Source: a virus. Taken from it: DNA of 35,031 nucleotides. The notes under the pieces are model-generated. The model was given only the letters and a program-made list of their open reading frames with translations. It searched no databases and was not told the DNA's origin. The stretch is from the IMG/VR virus record IMGVR_UViG_3300036770_002590, positions 1 through 35,031 of that record; one strand, 5' to 3'. The translations under genes and the position numbers were made by a program. Below are positions 32,101-35,031 of the stretch, piece after piece. The first letter of the stretch is position 1. Every line of letters begins with the position of its first letter.

Positions 32101-33911
32101 GCGGAATTATTTGAACCAGTTGTATTTCCAAACAAACCATACCAACCAACAGCAACGTTACTTGAACCAGTTGTATTTGATAAAAAACTTTGATAACCTA
32201 TTGCTGTGTTATAACTTGCGTGATTAACTGATGTAGCAGTAGAACCCATTGTGAAGTTACCAGCTAACTCACCTACAAAAATGTTTTGACCATTAGGTAT
32301 CGCAGTAGAACCTGTTGGGTGTTTGAAATTATGTAACAATCTTGTTCCATTTTGTGTAAGGAATCCATCTTTAGTGATTTCTAATTTATTTACACCACCA
32401 AATTGGAAATCAACAATATTGGCAGTATTGCTTAAATTATTATTGTTAATTCTTAAAGTTGGATTAGCATCGGCTATATCCCTTCTTATTACTATTCCAA
32501 ATGTATTCAAATCAATTCTTGCATTATTAGCACTAGATGTATTTATAACACTTGCAACACCAAATCTTGCAAATCTATCTATGTATGCTTGAACAGAGTT
32601 ATCTATTCTCCAACTTTGTAAATCGGCAGTAGTCCCAGTAATCGCATTGATTGTTAAAGGTCTAAGTGTAATTGCCGAATTTGTAATCGTAGAATCAACT
32701 AAGTTTGTAGTACCATTGACAATGTTAGCAATACCAGTATAAGCACCAGCAATCGTTTGTGTATTATCTGTATTATAGTTTGCAGTTCCTCTGGCTAATC
32801 CAATTGCAGCATAAAGGTTCTTTAACTTAATGTCAATATTTTCAGATGTTGAGGCTGAAGTTAATTCTGTCCATGAGTTATAAGAACCGTCTGCATTATC
32901 TAAAGATGCAAAGTTTGCAAGTTTAGAAAGTGCAATGTTTCCTGCCAACATGGCATTAGTAACACCGGAATTAGAAATAGATAAAGTCGTACCTGTCTTT
33001 GTTAAGCCCGCACCAGCAAGGATGGTATCAATTCTTGCAGCAGAAATCCAAGTTGTATCTGTAGTTGCTTGGAATGTCCAGTCATTATGGGTAGTACCAT
33101 TTTCAACGAAGACCATAATACCGAGTTTACTATCAACAGTATCTTTAATCCAAATGTCAGATGAAACAGTATAGACACCATTTTCAGATGGTGTTGTTTG
33201 TCCATAAATTAATATACGGTCACCCTCTACTGTTTGATAACCATCAATAATAGCTAAACCTGAAAGTGATGCTTGATTAACACTGGTAGCTGCTTTGACT
33301 GGTCCATTGGTAGCCCAACGTAAACCAGCAGCAACTAAAGTATCAACGTATTGTTTTGTTGTAGCATCAGATGTACCAACAGGGGAAATTAATCCTGTAA
33401 GGTAATTTTGACTTTTAAGGTTAATGATTCCAGGAATAAGTTCATCTTCACCCTTTTCATAACTAAAGCTTGAAAATAGGTCCTCACTATTCCCCAAATT
33501 AAATTCAATGGTATCATCTGCTAATATGATTTGAGTACCACCTAACCCTTCGGAGGTAAGTCCACCGTAAAGGGATAAGTTTGATTCGGCAATACTCTTA
33601 ATTGTATTCCCAGTTAAAGTTCCAATAAAAGCAGGATTGTTCTTGAGTAGATACGTTTCGGATAAGTCACCGATTAAACTTCTATCAATCTTTCCTGGGT
33701 CTTGTAGCGTTTCAGAATCATCAGAGTTAATTTTAACCAACTTGTCTGCAACATTAAAACCACTAGTAAGGTATGTACTAATTGCTTCTCTTTCGGAAGC
33801 AGTCATTATTTTAAGAGTTTCTGTTTCGTCAACTAAATCAGCAGAAGTCTTAAAATAGTATTCTACCCACGCAGTACCTGTCCAACGTTTATATATCGAC
33901 TTTGTTGGCAT
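26193..33911 (-). CDS. Giant tail fibre protein, 2572 aa
   Basis: The N-terminus (IYKRWTGTAWVEYYFKTSAD) looks like a virion-attachment region. Two copies of a fibre domain with ENGVYTV or HNGRYNLTQ and FVENGT or FVKHGT lie near residues 190-310 and 760-890. The second carries an unusual RCAFCDQASE near residue 827. YadA-head-like repeats occupy about 570-657 and 1104-1239. LNADYLDGQHGSYY and LNADLLDGQHGSYY lie before and after the second domain. DGTTTTINSTTIDVADKNIV (about 1677-1696) is a segment widespread in large-phage fibres. Eleven GIGTTSP-type repeats run mostly along the C-terminal half. The last 100 residues (GSGKFLIQATQ, ITELLVVHDGTTVYATEY, GGNVRVLITP) form a recurrent tip domain. 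It is the largest protein in the window and presumably the main long fibre. Confidence 0.88.
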   Translation of the reverse strand: MPTKSIYKRWTGTAWVEYYFKTSADLVDETETLKIMTASEREAISTYLTSGFNVADKLVKINSDDSETLQDPGKIDRSLIGDLSETYLLKNNPAFIGTLTGNTIKSIAESNLSLYGGLTSEGLGGTQIILADDTIEFNLGNSEDLFSSFSYEKGEDELIPGIINLKSQNYLTGLISPVGTSDATTKQYVDTLVAAGLRWATNGPVKAATSVNQASLSGLAIIDGYQTVEGDRILIYGQTTPSENGVYTVSSDIWIKDTVDSKLGIMVFVENGTTHNDWTFQATTDTTWISAARIDTILAGAGLTKTGTTLSISNSGVTNAMLAGNIALSKLANFASLDNADGSYNSWTELTSASTSENIDIKLKNLYAAIGLARGTANYNTDNTQTIAGAYTGIANIVNGTTNLVDSTITNSAITLRPLTINAITGTTADLQSWRIDNSVQAYIDRFARFGVASVINTSSANNARIDLNTFGIVIRRDIADANPTLRINNNNLSNTANIVDFQFGGVNKLEITKDGFLTQNGTRLLHNFKHPTGSTAIPNGQNIFVGELAGNFTMGSTATSVNHASYNTAIGYQSFLSNTTGSSNVAVGWYGLFGNTTGSNNSAVGLASGRSNTSGSNNTFIGYVAGFNVSQLASANNSTAIGNGSYTTKSNQMVFGNGDVSEILLSRNSAVKVGIGLVDPVEALDVFGNVEATRFISTQTTGTAPLTVASTTKVDNLNADYLDGQHGSYYSSVEYVNEIAQGLKSAPAVEVATTASLTANYLNGSDGVGATLTSTTNGAFPEIDGYTLTSTTPGLNGVLVKNQANPAHNGRYNLTQQGTGSLPWILTRCAFCDQASEIPGSYVFVKHGTLYANTGWVANVADQSTFVVGTNAINYFQFSGAGTYTATDGVKLEGTVFSADTTVVRTSGDQTLSGVKTFTSIPAFNGGTSGATAPFTVDSTQVVTNLNADLLDGQHGSYYAPLANATLVDATVTNSSVGVRPLTINGISGTTARLQEWQVNNTPIAFLQSNGIFSALEFFGNGLKASAGGNNSFVNTTTNGTVISRNIADSNPSLVVNQANAFSTGDILRLQFAGANKLEITKDGFINQNGTRLFHQTGGTSNTFFGNQSGNLTLTGTANTGFGDRALLSLTSGGSNVAVGFNSLNALTTGITNVGLGLRSFNSLSTGNANVGIGTESGRTITTGSNNTFVGSGAGFDALQLATATNSTALGNSAYTDKSNQMVFGNSSVSEFVFNRNTSATALLPRLSLSVASATATREKLMDATISDDANSRFVIANGTITDGVFAPSFGGISSSTIHWGLKFTGFSTPANDASNSSNFGLVDFEVIRTDNANDPFNGTISNVANRKAFTFRNGLSNLMTIMPDGKVGIGTSSPAQLLTVVSQSNTDGIQVRRNSSSANQIALLGFRVAESDSATNTGEIRNTRTNRAVSGDSDLSFHTFTNTALAERMRIRDDGLVGINETSPTAQLQVKSGATTRVPLVVDTLASGHTTNLAEFNGNNSLRVLIASDGLIRTTNGISNMNSAEFSRIFTATTGTTISRNVADTNPALIVNLANASASADIVKFQKAGTELTTIDNLGRLRTNLGLANLSGAVNGVVYTLTTGVKVERNVADSNTALIVNQQNASSTGNILDLQASGTNVISFKRDGTLLAPTTFTIDPSGHGDITGKVIILGDLQVDGTTTTINSTTIDVADKNIVLSKGAINKAASDGAGITIDLGTDGSASLTYGATADAFTFNKDVFVEASNFTVRGIYPRIDITDTDHDSDFSIINDNGRLNIYDNTLGLNRMTFASNGNIGIGYSSPQAPLHILNGDGIISRYIRGDSFNSGTAGAIRLNASNTTTDQYIAFGTNLSGGPVNFTERMRMTTDGNFGIGTSTPSGKLHISSGTSGSAIVIIEADTDNNNETDLPELWFKADGGGTEAAVRLNDNELQIISNVSTGGGISFLTGTETVTGTNDPGTNAIERMTITNTGNIGIGTTSPSYKLDVRGSASGRVVLGNFTNDTNADQTEVALRLSHTIGDACDVSLVSKREGANAGADFYIEVSENSTGNNVERFRVRENGNIGIGTSNPQRILEIQNATASESYLRISGSTGNVANVNYAGIEFFNNDASSDGPNVAALIEARTINSFGVGADLVFGTTSSVSGVEGSRAADRMIIKSDGKVGIGTNTPGNLLDVNGSSNFRGTMTFGSAGERGLISWDSDNLIVRGQGNMGLVLGTNGVERLRINTSGNVGIGTTSPANKFHIHSTGTNSNMSFTTAVSGETANDGLIVGHQDDSNIFWGKENVPTRFATNNSERMRITSDGNVGIGTTSPGKTLDVAGEVRSISTAAKVWAETSGTSQASLELKNSEGHFRFITDNGTYTIYDQTDMVERLRIDTEGRIGIGTAGPVELLDVNGNARIRGNIVGFGDLYLNNDNTPGNADTYIYFGDDESDTAHFIRFGDSEQEFVLSNNLEVPSITIDNLSTQDTATLTTTATTQTALATFAAATYGSGKFLIQATQGTARQITELLVVHDGTTVYATEYAIIQTGSTLFTTEVDISGGNVRVLITPASATSTTFKTTFTLIGA
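30196..30266. repeat. 71-bp perfect direct repeat, copy 2
   Basis: This copy is identical to 24463-24533. Flanking islands are also shared in the same order: 29790-29825 matches 24132-24167 (36 bp), and 30628-30662 matches 24844-24878 (35 bp). All offsets are multiples of three. Confidence 0.9.
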
Positions 33912-33917
33912 ATACTA

Positions 33918-34286
33918 CTATTCCTCTTGAGTTTCTTGTTTTAAAATTTGTCCTTCTTTCAGGATAAGTTCTTTGATGTTTGTGTCAGAAGGTAATCTAA
34001 CGATAACCTTAGCATCTTTTTCTTCTACTTCACTTAAAGAACCATCTTCAGCAGCAATAAGGAAAAATCTTTTTGTTCCTTCTAACTTTGCCTTTAATTC
34101 TTCTAATTCAACAGCAAAAGGAAGTTGATTTTGTTTGACCACTAATGCTGGTTGAACAAACTTCGCTTGAAAGGGAACACTGCACACTGGCAAGTCAACA
34201 AAAACGTCTTCCCCAGAAAGAATCTTGATTAACGGGAATTCTTCCCATTGTTCTTCCAATAATTTAAAGTTTTTTAATATTTCCAT
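33918..34286 (-). CDS. Unknown structural-type protein, 122 aa
   Basis: This 122-residue mixed alpha/beta protein starts MEILKNFKLLEEQWEEF and ends in a Lys/Glu/Gln tail. It contains RFFLIAAEDGSLSEVEEKDAKV and no recognised motif (one Cys, no membrane span). The ATG at 34286 has GAGGAG at a good distance and a promoter motif 19 nt upstream. It lies 6 bp before the giant fibre gene and is almost certainly in its operon, which suggests a tail or fibre-assembly role. The opening F-x-LLE resembles the leader of the two putative internal head proteins, but more weakly. The family is unknown to me. Confidence 0.6.
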   Translation of the reverse strand: MEILKNFKLLEEQWEEFPLIKILSGEDVFVDLPVCSVPFQAKFVQPALVVKQNQLPFAVELEELKAKLEGTKRFFLIAAEDGSLSEVEEKDAKVIVRLPSDTNIKELILKEGQILKQETQEE

Positions 34287-34305
34287 GTTTATCTCCTCTT
34301 CATTA

Positions 34306-34314
34306 TATTTTAGC
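34306..34314 (-). promoter_or_regulatory. Candidate late promoter motif GCTAAAATA
   Basis: On the minus strand TTGGCTAAAATA lies 19 nt before the ATG at 34286, at the head of the giant-fibre operon, with the ribosome site between. It is identical in its 9 bases to the copy at 25449-25457. Confidence 0.52.
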
Positions 34315-34340
34315 CAACTATTTTGTCTGATTATCTCATA

Positions 34341-34363
34341 AAGGTGTAATAAATTACTCCCTT
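34341..34363 (-). terminator. Candidate terminator overlapping a stop codon
   Basis: Paired blocks AAGG/CCTT and GTAAT/ATTAC, separated by a 1-2 nt internal bulge, surround a 2-nt loop and overlap the TAA of the 162-aa gene. The tight loop makes the structure uncertain. Its position before a promoter motif repeats the pattern seen at 11123 and 25465. Confidence 0.3.
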
Positions 34364-34850
34364 ATTCCACTGGTTCGAACCAAGTTCTAGCATCAGTAGG
34401 TGCTTCTGACGAGGTTCCAACATTCGTTTCAAAGAATAACTGTTCTATATCCCCCTCTATATCAGTTGCCCTTTCTTCTAAGGCTATGATTTTGTTAATT
34501 AGTTCTGATAGGTCTGCTTCAATATCAGGACCGTTAATTGTTTCAATAACTAATTTCTTATTATCATAATCTAAGTAAACACTCTCAACAGGGGTAGACG
34601 GTGTATCAACTGAATAGGTATATAATACATTACCATCTAAATTATAAAACGTTGTTGTAAGAGTAAGAACACTATCTGCTTGTGAGGCACTAATAGCAGC
34701 AGAAGTAAATGCACCATTCTTTACTTCATTTACTTTATATTCCAATACAGCATACTTCTTACCAAAATCGTAAACTAATCTATTATCAACATTGGCTGGA
34801 GCTGCTTCAGGTATATAACTTTTTCCAAATGCAATCTTCTTATTTGCCAT
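34362..34850 (-). CDS. Unknown structural-type protein, 162 aa
   Basis: This 162-residue protein starts MANKKIAFGKSYIPEAAPAN. A beta-rich middle (VLTLTTTFYNLDGNVLYTYS, SVYLDYDNKKLVIETI) is followed by a short heptad-like helix (LSELINKIIALEERATDIEG) that could trimerise, and an acidic tail ending TWFEPVE. The beta-plus-coiled-coil plan suits a small fibre, baseplate or neck part. The ATG at 34850 has GAGGG 7 nt upstream, and the gene starts 3 bp after the upstream stop. I do not recognise the family. Confidence 0.6.
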   Translation of the reverse strand: MANKKIAFGKSYIPEAAPANVDNRLVYDFGKKYAVLEYKVNEVKNGAFTSAAISASQADSVLTLTTTFYNLDGNVLYTYSVDTPSTPVESVYLDYDNKKLVIETINGPDIEADLSELINKIIALEERATDIEGDIEQLFFETNVGTSSEAPTDARTWFEPVE

Positions 34851-34853
34851 AAC

Positions 34854-35031
34854 CTAACCCTCACTACTCGATTCGAGTGCACTGGTATTGATAGAATCAA
34901 TCATGGCTAATCTAAACATATCACTATAAGAAACTGTTCCATCAACAAGTTTTAATGCTAACTGAACAAAGGTGTCTTTATTATATGCATTAAATAATCT
35001 ACTGTCATCTGGTGTGATTACTACTTTTAAA
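34854..35031 (-). CDS. Partial gene, C-terminal 58 aa only
   Basis: A minus-strand frame runs in from beyond the window and ends in TAG at 34854. The visible 58 residues (LKVVITPDDSRLFNAYNKDT, TFVQLALKLVDGTVSYSDMF, MIDSINTSALESSSEG) show no recognised motif. Open frame, 3-bp spacing to the next start and a ribosome site for that gene in its last codons support a real gene. Confidence 0.55.
   Translation of the reverse strand, partial: LKVVITPDDSRLFNAYNKDTFVQLALKLVDGTVSYSDMFRLAMIDSINTSALESSSEG

Noticed and set aside
11141-33911. Many short repeated DNA segments in the fibre genes as a CRISPR array or a diversity-generating retroelement
   Set aside because: The repeats are in-frame protein repeats with irregular spacing and variable sequence. 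No reverse transcriptase, template repeat or cas gene is present in the window.

Overview
This window is a structural-gene segment of a large tailed bacteriophage (Caudoviricetes), probably a T4-superfamily-like myovirus. The evidence is a T4 gp20-type portal, a large terminase, two proteins that look like T4-type internal head proteins, a lysis-type membrane gene pair, and about 24 kb of tail fibre and adhesin genes. The sequence is AT-rich, roughly one third G+C by eye. Ribosome binding sites are mostly strong (AGGAG types). No tRNA, rRNA, integrase, reverse transcriptase or CRISPR array is visible. The host cannot be named. The holin-like pair and the RBS style lean towards a Bacillota-type host, while fibres of this GIGTTSP type are also common in marine and gut phages.

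All genes but one lie on the minus strand, so transcription runs from high to low coordinates. From right to left:
(1) 35031-33918: the tail of an unidentified gene and two small structural-type proteins.
(2) 33911-11141: the fibre array. It holds a 2572-aa fibre, a LamG adhesin, a 36-aa small ORF, a 1500-aa fibre, a 683-aa modular adhesin, a 377-aa fibre, a 989-aa LamG/carbohydrate-binding-like adhesin, a 645-aa fibre, a 437-aa fibre and a 66-aa protein. Many are packed almost end to end.
(3) 11069-10689: a BppU-like structural gene in what looks like its own transcription unit.
(4) 9789-10688: the only plus-strand gene, with a SWIM-like zinc site. It lies tail to tail with its neighbour, with abutting stop codons.
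(5) 9626-8796: two lysis-type membrane genes.
(6) 8794-5002: an 859-aa and a 387-aa acidic protein. Each begins with a short F-x-x-LLE leader resembling the T4 capsid-targeting sequence.
(7) 4947-1: large terminase, portal, an unknown helical protein and a partial HNH endonuclease.

One short motif, GCTAAAWTA, ties the regulation together. It occurs at eight intergenic positions, each pointing into the next gene, and on both strands of the only divergent region. It often follows an AT-rich hairpin that overlaps the previous stop codon. I read it as this phage's candidate late promoter. The terminase alone appears to have a sigma70-like promoter instead.

Functionally, the left third builds and fills the head (terminase, portal, packaged proteins). 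The middle provides lysis and accessory functions. The right two thirds encode the host-recognition apparatus, in which two fibre genes share collinear, nearly identical DNA islands that could recombine in frame.
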